NCBI GenBank assembly: GCA_026713245.1
Contig: JAPOOU010000067.1
Span: forward strand, 1 to 39,116
Length of the DNA: 39,116 bases
Reading direction: 5' to 3'
From: Chloroflexota bacterium
GTDB lineage: Bacteria > Chloroflexota > Anaerolineae > Aggregatilineales > Phototrophicaceae
The translations under genes were made by a program, and so were the position numbers. The notes under the pieces are model-generated. The model had not been told where the DNA came from and did no database searches. It was given only the letters and a program-made list of their open reading frames with translations. Shown here piece after piece: positions 17,036 to 25,401 of this stretch; position 1 is the stretch's first letter; each line of letters starts with the position of its first letter.

Positions 17036-17748
17036 GGACGCTGTCGTTACCCGCAGTTATGCAAAACATTGCCGATCCGCGTAAATTCAGATATTATTCG
17101 TATAACGATCATGAATACTTATTAGAAGACTTTTATGGGCTGTTTGGAAACAGATTCGCGGATTTTGGAGCGTAGCTGCCTTGATCCGCAGGTAAAGCGC
17201 CGAATCGGCTCTCGCCTTGCGAAGCGCCTCGAAGTTGGACAAAGCATTTTCCACGGTGCGGGTACATCCTCATATTTGATAAACCGCGGCGCTCATGCGG
17301 CGAGAAGCCTCGTTATTTTGCGGCAACGACAAAGACCCCCGAGCACGCACAAAACGATAAGCCTTCAACTCTAGTGTACATGTCGGTCTAATAGATAAAT
17401 AATCTTAGTAAAAGGAGGACTTATCGACCCATAATAGACAAGACAGAACTCATCATTGGCGGTTACTTCTGCGAAATCGGTTTGAAGAACCGACATTGAT
17501 GGGTCAATTCAGGGCTCGATGGTGATAGGACCATCAGCAATCGGCTACGGGTGTTGTTGTTTCGAGTTGAGACGGTACCAGGTATAGATCTTCGACGAAC
17601 TTCATCAGTGGCGCATGGCAGCCGTAGAAAGCTCCGGCGCCGTGTGTCGCTCGGAAGTGAGCGCGAAGATGCCAGTCTCGGTAGACGCTAACCCGCCTAG
17701 AATCTTCGAAAAAGATCAATAGAGTTATTTAACAAGGAGTGAAATCCC
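17036..17748. other. Long leader/intergenic region before the sugar ABC operon
   Basis: No gene is supported in 713 bases. It contains a decayed R1 copy (17275-17337), a consensus Shine-Dalgarno AAAGGAGG (17411-17418) with no start codon behind it, and two small perfect hairpins: TCGGTT-TGAAG-AACCGA (17477-17493) and GATGGT-GATAGG-ACCATC (17518-17535). A 61-codon minus-strand frame (17534-17719) has no recognised similarity and was not called. The hairpins may belong to a 5' leader of the transport operon. Confidence 0.45.
17275..17337 (+). repeat. Dispersed structured repeat R1, decayed copy F
   Basis: tttgataaaccgcggcgctc, atgcggcgagaagcctcgtt and attttgcggcaacgacaaag align with the central part of intact R1 copies. 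The TCAT loop is kept, while one pair of the first stem has become a G-G mismatch. Confidence 0.55.
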
Positions 17749-19047
17749 ATGAAACATAAAGCCGTAATCGTTCTTGTTCTTCTGCTGGTTTTGGCGGCGC
17801 TCGTGCCAGCCGGCATTCTGGCTCAGGACACGATAGAGCTTGAGCTTTGGTATCACGGCGGCACCCAAGAAGAGAATGACGAGACCCGCGCTCAAGTCGA
17901 CCGCTTCAACGCTATGCAAGACGCGATTCGGGTTAACTTCGTCGAGCTCGCTGGTTCTTTGGTGGCTGGCACCGGCTATAACGACGCCGTGAACGCCGCC
18001 GCCGTGGCGGGTGACCTCCCCTGCATTCTCGATCTGGACGGTCCAAACCTGTACAATTACGCTTGGGCGGGCTTCCTGGCTCCGCTGGACGACTACATGT
18101 CTGATGCATTGCGCGCCGATATCCTCCCGTCGTTGATTGATCAGGGCCTCTACAATGGCAAGATCTACGCCATGGGACAGTATGATTCGGGCTTGGCGCT
18201 TGTGGGTCGACTGTCATTGCTGGAAGAAGCGGGCCTGCGCATCCCGACTAGCGTTGACGACGCCTGGACGCTTGACGAATTCAACGATGTCCTGGCGAGT
18301 TTGCAGGCATTGGACAGCGTTGAGAACGCGATAGATCTGAAGATGAATTATGGCGCCGGAGAGTGGTACACCTATGCATTCAGCCCGGTTGTTCAGGGTT
18401 TCGGCGGCGATCTGATTGACAGAGAGACTTTAAGCGCCGAGGGTCTTTTGAACGGGCCGGAAGCGGTGGCAGCCATGGAATGGATCAAGAGCCTGTTTGA
18501 CAATGGATACGCCACGCTGACCCCGCCGGACGACAACGAATTCATCAACGGAAACGCGGCGATGGGTTTCCTTGGGCACTGGATGGCCACAGGCTACTAT
18601 GAAGCCTTTGGCGATGACATGATTGTCTTGCCCGTAGTGAATTTTGGCGCCCGTCAGGCCACCGGCATGGGCTCCTGGGCCTGGTCAATCACGACGCAGT
18701 GCGACAATCCTGACGCTGCCTGGACCTTCATGGAGTTTATGCTCACGCCGGAAGAGATCCTGAGCATTACAGATGTCAATGCTGCTGTGCCCGGTCGACT
18801 CTCGGCTCTGGCGATGTCCGAGCTGTTTGGCGAAGGTGGACGCATGAACATATTTGTGCAACAGCTCGAATCCGGCATTGCCATTCCGCGACCGATTACG
18901 CCCGGCTACCCTGCAGTTACGTCCGCCTTCTTCACGGCAATGGACAACATCATCAAGGGCGGTGATATTCAGGCCGAACTCGATGCCGCGGTCGACAAAA
19001 TCGATCAGGACATTGCCGACAATGACGGATATCCCGTTCAGAGTTGA
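17749..19047 (+). CDS. Sugar ABC transporter substrate-binding protein (family 1)
   Basis: The 432-residue protein starts with a signal peptide (KHKAVIVLVLLLVLAALVPA, cleavage near GILAQ). There is no Cys at the cleavage site, so it is not an obvious lipoprotein. After it comes the typical start of family 1 solute-binding proteins, IELELWYHGGTQEENDETRA. Later marks are GKIYAMGQYDSGLALVGRLS and the region NGNAAMGFLGHW (about 263-274). Such proteins bind sugars and deliver them to MalF/MalG-type permeases, which follow here. An AAGGAG ribosome-binding site lies before ATG 17749. The downstream GH32 gene suggests fructose, sucrose or a fructo-oligosaccharide as ligand. Confidence 0.92.
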   Translation: MKHKAVIVLVLLLVLAALVPAGILAQDTIELELWYHGGTQEENDETRAQVDRFNAMQDAIRVNFVELAGSLVAGTGYNDAVNAAAVAGDLPCILDLDGPNLYNYAWAGFLAPLDDYMSDALRADILPSLIDQGLYNGKIYAMGQYDSGLALVGRLSLLEEAGLRIPTSVDDAWTLDEFNDVLASLQALDSVENAIDLKMNYGAGEWYTYAFSPVVQGFGGDLIDRETLSAEGLLNGPEAVAAMEWIKSLFDNGYATLTPPDDNEFINGNAAMGFLGHWMATGYYEAFGDDMIVLPVVNFGARQATGMGSWAWSITTQCDNPDAAWTFMEFMLTPEEILSITDVNAAVPGRLSALAMSELFGEGGRMNIFVQQLESGIAIPRPITPGYPAVTSAFFTAMDNIIKGGDIQAELDAAVDKIDQDIADNDGYPVQS

Positions 19048-19073
19048 GCATTGCTCTTAGCGGTATCTCGTCG

Positions 19074-19126
19074 GTAGCCGCGGCGCAATGCAGTTGGCTG
19101 CGGCTACTCCGCTTCGGTCGCGAAGC
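19074..19126 (+). promoter_or_regulatory. Two intercistronic hairpins between binding-protein and permease genes
   Basis: GTAGCCGC (19074-19081) pairs perfectly with GCGGCTAC (19100-19107). Four bases beyond the first hairpin lies a second, GCTTCG-GTCG-CGAAGC (19111-19126). There is no T-tract. In known ABC operons such as malEFG, hairpins at this position stabilise the upstream transcript or partly stop transcription, so that the binding protein is made in excess. The same role is inferred here. Confidence 0.5.
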
Positions 19127-19181
19127 AAGACTGAGGGCATCTAACACATAACCTGCTTGGCATCCCGGGGCAGGTAATTGC

Positions 19182-20264
19182 ATGAGACGGTCGACACGAT
19201 TCCAAGGTCATGAAACAACCTACGCCTGGTTGATGAGCGCGCCCGCGCTCATCGGCTTGTTTCTGTTCGTGGCACTGCCGCTCTTTGGCGGCGTGTACTG
19301 GAGCTTTACCAACAAGCGCCTCATCTCTCCGCTGCCGACCAAGTACATCGGATTCCAGAACTATCAGAACCTGCTTGGCCTGCAAGTCATTAGTCTGGAA
19401 CCCGAAATCGATCAGGCGACTGGGCAGGCGCGGGTTGATCTAGAAGGAAACAAAGTCTATCCCCGCACGCGCACTATCGTCCGCGGCAACCCCGCCTACC
19501 AGGGATACCGCGAGTGGTTTACCACTGATGTTTTCGGCGGGCGGTATGTAGTCGTTGCCAAGGATCCAACCTTTCTGCGTTCGCTCATCAATACCTTCGT
19601 CTTTGTCTTGGTGATTGTGCCTGGACAGGGTGGCCTGGCGCTGATCATGGCCTTGCTAGTCAACCAGCGACTGCGGGGGAGGTATGTCTTTCGCACCATC
19701 TACTTCAGCCCGGTTGTCACTTCCATGGCGGTACTCGCGATCGTTTGGACCTTTCTCTACAATCCGGATCAGGGTTTGATCAATCGCTTTTTGAGCGCAG
19801 TTACTTTTGGAAACTTACAGCCAGACTGGTTGGTCAGTGCCGATTCCGCCCTGTTGGCAATCATCATCCTCTCCGCCTGGCAAGCGGCGGGATTCCAGAT
19901 GGTCATCTTTTTGGCGGGACTACAGGGCATCCCGCGGTCATTATACGAGGCGGCGCAGATTGACGGTGGCAATACCTGGCAGCAATTTCGGCATGTGACG
20001 ATTCCGCAACTTCGCAATACGACCATATTTGTCATCATCAGCACGACGATCCTGGCTTTTCGCTTATTCACGCAGGTCGATGTAATGACAAGGGGCGGGC
20101 CACAGGATGCCACGGTCACGGTTGTGTTCCATGCCGTCAACACAGGTTTTCGGCAACAGAAAATCGGCTATGGCTCTGCTGTCACCGTCTTATTTTTCAT
20201 CCTTGTTGTGACGATCGCTCTGGTGCAACGCGCGCTCATGAAATCGGACGTTGAGGTGGAATAG
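19182..20264 (+). CDS. Sugar ABC transporter permease (MalF/UgpA type)
   Basis: The 360-residue inner-membrane protein has the first membrane segment at about 17-38 (LMSAPALIGLFLFVALPLFG), a longer than usual periplasmic loop after it (about 60-130), and a block of five further segments. The EAA loop that docks the ATPase reads EAAQIDGGNTWQQFRHVTIP. It pairs with the next gene, which starts 5 bases after its stop. No ATPase gene is in the operon; carbohydrate systems of this type often share one encoded elsewhere. Confidence 0.92.
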   Translation: MRRSTRFQGHETTYAWLMSAPALIGLFLFVALPLFGGVYWSFTNKRLISPLPTKYIGFQNYQNLLGLQVISLEPEIDQATGQARVDLEGNKVYPRTRTIVRGNPAYQGYREWFTTDVFGGRYVVVAKDPTFLRSLINTFVFVLVIVPGQGGLALIMALLVNQRLRGRYVFRTIYFSPVVTSMAVLAIVWTFLYNPDQGLINRFLSAVTFGNLQPDWLVSADSALLAIIILSAWQAAGFQMVIFLAGLQGIPRSLYEAAQIDGGNTWQQFRHVTIPQLRNTTIFVIISTTILAFRLFTQVDVMTRGGPQDATVTVVFHAVNTGFRQQKIGYGSAVTVLFFILVVTIALVQRALMKSDVEVE

Positions 20265-20269
20265 GCGCA

Positions 20270-21184
20270 ATGCCCGCTGGAATTGCTGGAGAAATTGATT
20301 ACCGAGCGCGCCGCCAGCAATCGCGCCGTCGCCTGCGGCGCTTTCTAATCCTGGTCATCGATTACAGCATCATGATCGGGCTTGCCATATTCTTCTTGTT
20401 TCCTATCGTGTTCATGGTCGTATCTTCGTTCAAACCGGAAAAGGTGATCTTTGATGATCTCAAAACGATTGCCTGGGCCTTCATCCCGCGCGAAGTCACC
20501 TTGGAAAACTTCACCAGCGTTTTTCGCCGGGTGCCCTTTGGGCGATTCATGTTCAATTCCACCTTTATCGTCTTGGCGACGGTATCCGCCGGTCTGGTTG
20601 TCAATAGCATGATCGCCTTTGCTCTGGCGCGCCTGCGCTGGAAGGGGAAAACCGCCGTCCTTTCACTGGTCATAGCGCTGTCCATTGTGCCGCTCGACGC
20701 CATCGTTGTGCCTTTGCTAGTGCTCGTCAACGAGTTTCCCTGGATTGACGGTTCTATAGGTTGGTTGGATACCTTGCACGTACAAATCATCCCGTTCATA
20801 GCGGACGCGTTTTCAATCTTTCTCTTTTACCAATTCTTCATCGGCATCCCTCGCGATTTCGACGAAGCGGCCACCATCGACGGCGGGAGCCCTTTTGCAG
20901 TTTACCGGAGGATCGTTGTTCCCCTGTCGCGTCCTGTCTTCGCTACCGTCGCGATTCTGCAAGCCCTGTTTTTGTGGAGCTCCTATCTATGGCCCTTGAT
21001 GGCGACCCGCGGCGAAGCGTCTCGGCCACTGACTGTCGGCATTACTTCGTTTTATGGTCAGGACGTCAAGTGGGCACAGATTTTGGCCTTCGCTTCTATG
21101 ATCACGATTCCGGTTCTTATTCTGTTTTTGCTCTTCCAGAAATGGTTTGTGCAAAGCGTCGCCGCCACCGGGCTGAAGGGATAG
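20270..21184 (+). CDS. Sugar ABC transporter permease (MalG/UgpE type)
   Basis: The 304-residue inner-membrane protein has six predicted membrane segments, the first at about 31-53 (DYSIMIGLAIFFLFPIVFMV). The ATPase-docking loop reads EAATIDGGSPFAVYRRIVVP. FKPE soon after the first segment and the C-terminal QKWFVQSVAATGLKG are typical of MalG-like permeases. It sits between the first permease (5-base gap) and GH32 (5-base gap), showing a tight operon. Confidence 0.92.
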   Translation: MPAGIAGEIDYRARRQQSRRRLRRFLILVIDYSIMIGLAIFFLFPIVFMVVSSFKPEKVIFDDLKTIAWAFIPREVTLENFTSVFRRVPFGRFMFNSTFIVLATVSAGLVVNSMIAFALARLRWKGKTAVLSLVIALSIVPLDAIVVPLLVLVNEFPWIDGSIGWLDTLHVQIIPFIADAFSIFLFYQFFIGIPRDFDEAATIDGGSPFAVYRRIVVPLSRPVFATVAILQALFLWSSYLWPLMATRGEASRPLTVGITSFYGQDVKWAQILAFASMITIPVLILFLLFQKWFVQSVAATGLKG

Positions 21185-21189
21185 CCGAC

Positions 21190-22665
21190 ATGAACTCATT
21201 TGCCGCAAATGCAAGAGGCCAGCAACCGGCCGGTGACCCGCACCGTCCGCGCTATCACTTCACGCCACCGGCAAACTGGATGAACGATCCTAACGGCGTC
21301 ATTGAGTGGGAAGGCAAATACCACCTCTTTTACCAACATAATCCACATGACGCCGTATGGGATAATATGCACTGGGGTCATGCCGTCAGTGACGATCTTG
21401 CGCATTGGGTTGATTTGCCAATCGCGCTCTTCCCTACCCCTAACGGCCCGGATGAAGACGGTTGCTGGTCCGGATGCGCCGTGAACAACGATGGCGTGGC
21501 GACTATTCTTTACACTGGCGTCCAGGGAGATTGGGAGAACCCGTTGAACCAGCGCGTCTGTATGGCAATCGGTGAAGATGACTTAGTTTCATGGGAGAAA
21601 TATGCCGGAAACCCCATAGTTGCCCATCCTCCCCAAGGTCTAGACATCACCGGATTCCGCGACCCCTTCGTTTGGCGCGAGCAGCGCGACTGGTACATGG
21701 CAATCGGAGCGGGCATTCGAGATATTGGCGGCGCGGCGCTGCTGTATAGGTCAAAAGATCTGCTTAGCTGGGAGTACCTGCATCCCTTGTGCGTTGGCGA
21801 CATGCATGATTCCGCGCCAGTATGGACCGGGACCGTGTGGGAAGTTCCACAATTCTTTCCGCTCGGCGACAAGCATATTCTGCTCGTTACCGTTTGGGAT
21901 TCTGATCCGCTCTATAGCGTCTACTTCACAGGGAGCTATCACGAACATCAGTTTGTTCCAGACGCGGTACACAAACTTGACTTTGGCGATCGGCACTTTT
22001 ACGCGCCACACACCATGGAAGATTCACAGGGACGTCGTATCATGTGGGGCTTCAGTGGAGAGGACCGGTCAATTGACGCGCAACGGGCTGCCGGTTGGTC
22101 GGGCGTCATGTCCTTGCCAAGGGTTCTATCATTGTGTGACGATAGGATGCTGACGATGCGCCCGGCGCCCGAGATTGAGTCTCTGCGGCGCGAGCGCCAT
22201 CAACTGACCGACATTAACCTGTCTGCCGCTTCACGAGAATTATCCCTTGACCTGCGCGGCGATGCGCTCGAAATCGCTGCCGAGATTGATCCCGCTGACG
22301 CTGAAGAATGTGGTGTCAAAGTTCGCTGTTCGCCTGATAGCGAAGAAGAAACAACTATATTCTATAACGCGCCTCGTAAAAAACTGGGTGTTGATCGTCG
22401 CCGTTCCAGGCTGCTCCAGGATGGCGGAGGCGCCGATGACGTACAGGAGGGAGACTTCGAGCTTTCCCCGGGCGAAACCCTGCGCTTGAGGGTATTTGTC
22501 GACTGTTCTGTTATTGAAGTCTATGCGAATGATCGCGCCTGTATCACTAGCAGAATTTATCCTGTCAGGACTGATAGCACTGGCCTTGCTGTCTATTCCC
22601 GGGGCCGGGCCAAAGTCAAGTCAATCGACATTTGGGGGCTGTCCCCGATATGGGCATTGTCGTAA
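21190..22665 (+). CDS. GH32 beta-fructosidase (sucrose/levan/inulin hydrolase)
   Basis: The 491-residue enzyme is a glycoside hydrolase family 32 member, which cleaves terminal beta-fructosides with retention. The nucleophile is D33 in NWMNDPNG (29-36), the transition-state stabiliser is in FRDP (156-159), and the acid/base is E218 in WEVPQFF; the usual Cys of the 'ECP' motif is Val here. The N-terminal five-blade propeller is followed by a C-terminal beta-sandwich that ends with VDCSVIEVYANDR, a GH32 mark. ATG 21190 is used because AAGGGA lies upstream and it follows the permease stop by 5 bases; a longer upstream frame is only overlap with the permease. No signal peptide, so imported saccharide is probably cut in the cytoplasm. 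Confidence 0.93.
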   Translation: MNSFAANARGQQPAGDPHRPRYHFTPPANWMNDPNGVIEWEGKYHLFYQHNPHDAVWDNMHWGHAVSDDLAHWVDLPIALFPTPNGPDEDGCWSGCAVNNDGVATILYTGVQGDWENPLNQRVCMAIGEDDLVSWEKYAGNPIVAHPPQGLDITGFRDPFVWREQRDWYMAIGAGIRDIGGAALLYRSKDLLSWEYLHPLCVGDMHDSAPVWTGTVWEVPQFFPLGDKHILLVTVWDSDPLYSVYFTGSYHEHQFVPDAVHKLDFGDRHFYAPHTMEDSQGRRIMWGFSGEDRSIDAQRAAGWSGVMSLPRVLSLCDDRMLTMRPAPEIESLRRERHQLTDINLSAASRELSLDLRGDALEIAAEIDPADAEECGVKVRCSPDSEEETTIFYNAPRKKLGVDRRRSRLLQDGGGADDVQEGDFELSPGETLRLRVFVDCSVIEVYANDRACITSRIYPVRTDSTGLAVYSRGRAKVKSIDIWGLSPIWALS

Positions 22666-22701
22666 TCCCCGTCTCCCCCGCGCCGCGGTTGCAAGGCTGA
22701 G

Positions 22702-22729
22702 ACAGCAGGCGCTTTAAGATTGCCAGCGC
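22702..22729. terminator. Possible bidirectional terminator
   Basis: GGCGCT and AGCGCC pair around an 11-base loop between the convergent GH32 and enolase-superfamily genes. The stem is short and no strong T-tract follows, so this is weak. Confidence 0.3.
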
Positions 22730-22746
22730 CCATATTCAGAAAAGCC

Positions 22747-23913
22747 TCAACGCCAGAAAGGCTCGATCCAGGACTCGTCAATCTGAATGCCGAACCCGGG
22801 CGCGTCGTTGATCTCCAGCCAGCCGTCCACGGCATAGGGCATATCGGGAAACAAGGTGCCGTCCTTGAGCGGGACGCCCGGCGGCTCGCCGATGAAGTAT
22901 TCGATCCAAGGCACGGCCGGCATCGCCATCGAGAAATGCTGCCCGTAGGGCGTGCGAGCGCCGGCGTGCAAAATGACCTTTTTGCCCGCGGCCTCGGCGG
23001 CATGGGCGATCTTGATACAGGTGGTCAAACCGCCGACCCATTCGATATCCGGTTGCAAGATATCCACCAGATCGTGCCTGATGGCATACTGAAAGGGCAC
23101 ATGACTGTACCAGTGCTCGCCGGTGCTCAGGGTCTGCCAGGGCAGGCGCGCCCGCAACTCGGCATGGGCGTCCATGTCTTCGGGGATCAGGCATTCCTCC
23201 ATCCACTTGAGCTTGTAGGGACGCAGCGCCTCCGCCAGCCGAACAGTGTAATCGACGTCGAAGGCCATCCAGCAATCGAGCATGAGCTCGCATTTGTCGC
23301 CGACCAGCTCGCGCATGCCGGCGATGAAGGCCTCGTTCTTATGCAAGCCGTCGAGCCCGTCGGCAGGCCCATAAGGGTGCGCCAGCTTGTGCGCGCTGAA
23401 GCCCAATTCCTGATACCAGTCGACATCGTTGCCGGTGGAATAGCAATAAATCTTCTCCTTTTGCAGTCCGCCAATCAAGCTGTATACGGGGCATCCAAGC
23501 GCCTTGCCCTTGGCGTCCCAGAGCGCCAGATCGACGGCGCTGATGGCGTAAGAGGCCAAGCCTACTGTGCCATAGGGCTTGGTCAGGCGGAACATCATAT
23601 CGGCCAGGCGCTCGATGGCAAAGCCGTCCTCATCCAGCAGTTGCGGCGCCAGGTGATCGTCGATGATGGCCGCGACCGGCCGGCCGTGGCTGGTCCCGCC
23701 CAGACCCCAGGTGCCGTCCTCAAGCGTGACTTTGGCGTAGACGCGCTCCCAGCCCGCCGGCATCCATTTGCTGCGATGTGCCTTGACATGCTGATACCCG
23801 GACATGGGATTGGCGACTTCATCGGTGGCGTTCCAGGACGAGCGGCGGGCCTCGGCGCCGCTCCGCCGCCGCGGCAGATTGACCCGTACCGCTTCAATAT
23901 GCTTGATCTTCAT
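22747..23913 (-). CDS. Enolase-superfamily sugar-acid dehydratase (L-rhamnonate dehydratase-like)
   Basis: The 388-residue protein belongs to the mandelate racemase group of the enolase superfamily, which abstracts a proton next to a carboxylate with Mg2+. Metal ligands fit D213 (LMLDCWMAFD), E239 (LKWMEECLIP) and E266 (STGEHW); catalytic His candidates are H267 and H316 (VILHAG). The run 'LMLDCWM.(Q/F)DV.Y...LA.A..PY.LKW.EECL.P' and the N-terminal 'HVKAHRSKW' region match L-rhamnonate dehydratase closely from memory. ATG 23913 was chosen because GAGG precedes it; the upstream in-frame codon is only TTG. The product would be 2-keto-3-deoxy-L-rhamnonate. Related acids (lyxonate, mannonate) are possible. 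Confidence 0.85.
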   Translation of the reverse strand: MKIKHIEAVRVNLPRRRSGAEARRSSWNATDEVANPMSGYQHVKAHRSKWMPAGWERVYAKVTLEDGTWGLGGTSHGRPVAAIIDDHLAPQLLDEDGFAIERLADMMFRLTKPYGTVGLASYAISAVDLALWDAKGKALGCPVYSLIGGLQKEKIYCYSTGNDVDWYQELGFSAHKLAHPYGPADGLDGLHKNEAFIAGMRELVGDKCELMLDCWMAFDVDYTVRLAEALRPYKLKWMEECLIPEDMDAHAELRARLPWQTLSTGEHWYSHVPFQYAIRHDLVDILQPDIEWVGGLTTCIKIAHAAEAAGKKVILHAGARTPYGQHFSMAMPAVPWIEYFIGEPPGVPLKDGTLFPDMPYAVDGWLEINDAPGFGIQIDESWIEPFWR

Positions 23914-24318
23914 TTTGATATCCTCGCGCAAATCGTTGAGCCTGGCAAATCCCGATCGCGCGCAATCGCTGAAGCAATCGGGGCTTGGCGAGCGAAGCGC
24001 ATACTCGACAATGGCTTGACAAACCGCATGGAGTATAATTCAGGCGCACGGACCAGGTCAAAAAGCAGTTGAAAGTGTAGCCATTTCGGGTGAAATACTT
24101 GTTGCTGTTCTCGACATGAGATCTTTATCCCAATTTACGAACGACGTTGCTAGGGGCGACTCGGTGAGTCGCCCGGTACTCATTCAGTTTCTAATCGTCG
24201 GGCGATAAATCGGATCGCCCTAACCGGCTCTCAGGTGTTGTTATTCTATATTTCAACCGAAGAGGATGCATGACCGAGCAGTTGAGCGACCAGTGATGGA
24301 GAAAGAGGACGGGCAGCG
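23914..24318. other. Intergenic region holding repeat R2
   Basis: No gene is supported in this divergent gap. It contains a -10-like TATAAT (24034-24039), with a TTGACA (24016-24021) only 12 bases before it, too close for a standard promoter, and one complete copy of the MITE-like repeat R2 (24089-24262). Confidence 0.5.
24089..24262 (+). repeat. MITE-like repeat R2, copy 1
   Basis: It shares with 32184-32380 the blocks gttctcgacatgagatc, acgacgttg, taggggcgact, gagtcgccc, actcattcagt, cgtcgggcgat, ggatcgccc, accggct and ttcaaccgaa. The core (24151-24222) has ends TAGGGGCGA / TCGCCCTA and an internal perfect hairpin GGGCGACTC-GGT-GAGTCGCCC. Confidence 0.75.
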
Positions 24319-25350
24319 ATGAAGGCACTCATTTGGGAAGCCGCGCGTACGATGACAATGCGCGACGAAAAACGACCGGAAGCACCGGCCGATGAAATCT
24401 TGGTGAAAGTGGATTATGTCGGCATTTGCGGTTCGGAATTGAGCGGTTACCTGGGCCACAACGCGCTGCGCGTGCCGCCTCTGATCATGGGGCACGAATT
24501 CGCCGGCGAGATCGTTGCCGTCGGTCCCATGGTAGCGACCCTGCGCCCGGATCTGACCGTGGGGAGTCTGGTGACGGTTAATCCGCTCTGGTACTGCGGC
24601 GAGTGCCGGCAGTGCGCCGGCGGATTCACACAGCTTTGCGGCAATCGCCGGCTGCTGGGCGCGCACCGTCCCGGCGCCTTCGCCGAGTATATCAGTGTGC
24701 CGGCAAAACTTGCCTTGACCCTGCCGGAGGGCATGGACAGCCGTATCGGCGCGCTGACCGAGCCGGTCGGCTGTGCCCTGCGCATCGCCGAATTGGCGGG
24801 CGACGTGAGGGGCTCGGATTGTCTCATCATCGGCGCCGGACCGATCGGCTTGCTCTCCTTGCAGATGCTCAAGCTGCGCGGCGCCGCCCGCGTCTTCATC
24901 GCCGAGATCGACGAGGCGCGCCTGGCGATGGGCGCGGACCTGGGCGGCATCGCCATCCAACCCAAAGAGACCGACACGGTGCAAACTGTGCTGGACGCGA
25001 CCAGCGGCGACGGCGTCGCGGTCTCGGTGGATGCGGTCGGCAGCGCCTTGACGCGCGAGCAGTGCGTCTCGGCGACACGACCAACGGGCGCGCTGGTCCT
25101 CAGCGGCTTGCACGAGGAGAGCAGCGTCATGCCCGTGGCAAATATGATCCGCCGCGAGATCCGCGCGCTCGGCTCCTTCGCTTATACCGCCGCGAACTTC
25201 TCCGCCGCGCTGGACTTGCTGGGCGAGGGCGCGATCCGTCTGGATCCCTGGATCGTCGAAGCGCCGCTGGCCGAGGGCGGCAAGTGGTTCGAGCGCTTGA
25301 TCGAGGCGCCGGGCGATGTCTCCAAAGTGCTGCTGGCGCCCGGCATGTAA
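24319..25350 (+). CDS. Zinc-dependent medium-chain dehydrogenase (sorbitol/threonine dehydrogenase-like)
   Basis: The 343-residue MDR-family protein oxidises a polyol or secondary alcohol with NAD(P)+. Catalytic zinc residues fit C37 (GICGSE) and H59-E60 (GHEFAGE). The structural zinc cysteines are C93, C96, C99 and C107 (YCGECRQCAGGFTQLC). The nucleotide-binding loop reads IIGAGPIGLLSL. The catabolic setting (rhamnonate dehydratase-like gene divergent, SDR array convergent) suggests a sugar, polyol or aldonate as substrate. The exact substrate is unknown. Confidence 0.87.
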   Translation: MKALIWEAARTMTMRDEKRPEAPADEILVKVDYVGICGSELSGYLGHNALRVPPLIMGHEFAGEIVAVGPMVATLRPDLTVGSLVTVNPLWYCGECRQCAGGFTQLCGNRRLLGAHRPGAFAEYISVPAKLALTLPEGMDSRIGALTEPVGCALRIAELAGDVRGSDCLIIGAGPIGLLSLQMLKLRGAARVFIAEIDEARLAMGADLGGIAIQPKETDTVQTVLDATSGDGVAVSVDAVGSALTREQCVSATRPTGALVLSGLHEESSVMPVANMIRREIRALGSFAYTAANFSAALDLLGEGAIRLDPWIVEAPLAEGGKWFERLIEAPGDVSKVLLAPGM

Positions 25351-25401
25351 ATCGTCTGTTCAGTGTTTCAGGCAGAAGCAAGCGGCGGTTTTCACCTGCC
25401 C

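Noticed and set aside
17534..17719. 61-codon minus-strand frame in the leader region
   Set aside because: No recognised similarity, and weak start context; left as non-coding.
24016..24039. TTGACA and TATAAT pair as a promoter
   Set aside because: Both boxes are close to consensus but only 12 bases apart, too short for a normal sigma-70 promoter.
22720..24072. 450-codon plus-strand open frame
   Set aside because: Antisense to the enolase-superfamily gene, which has all metal ligands in place.
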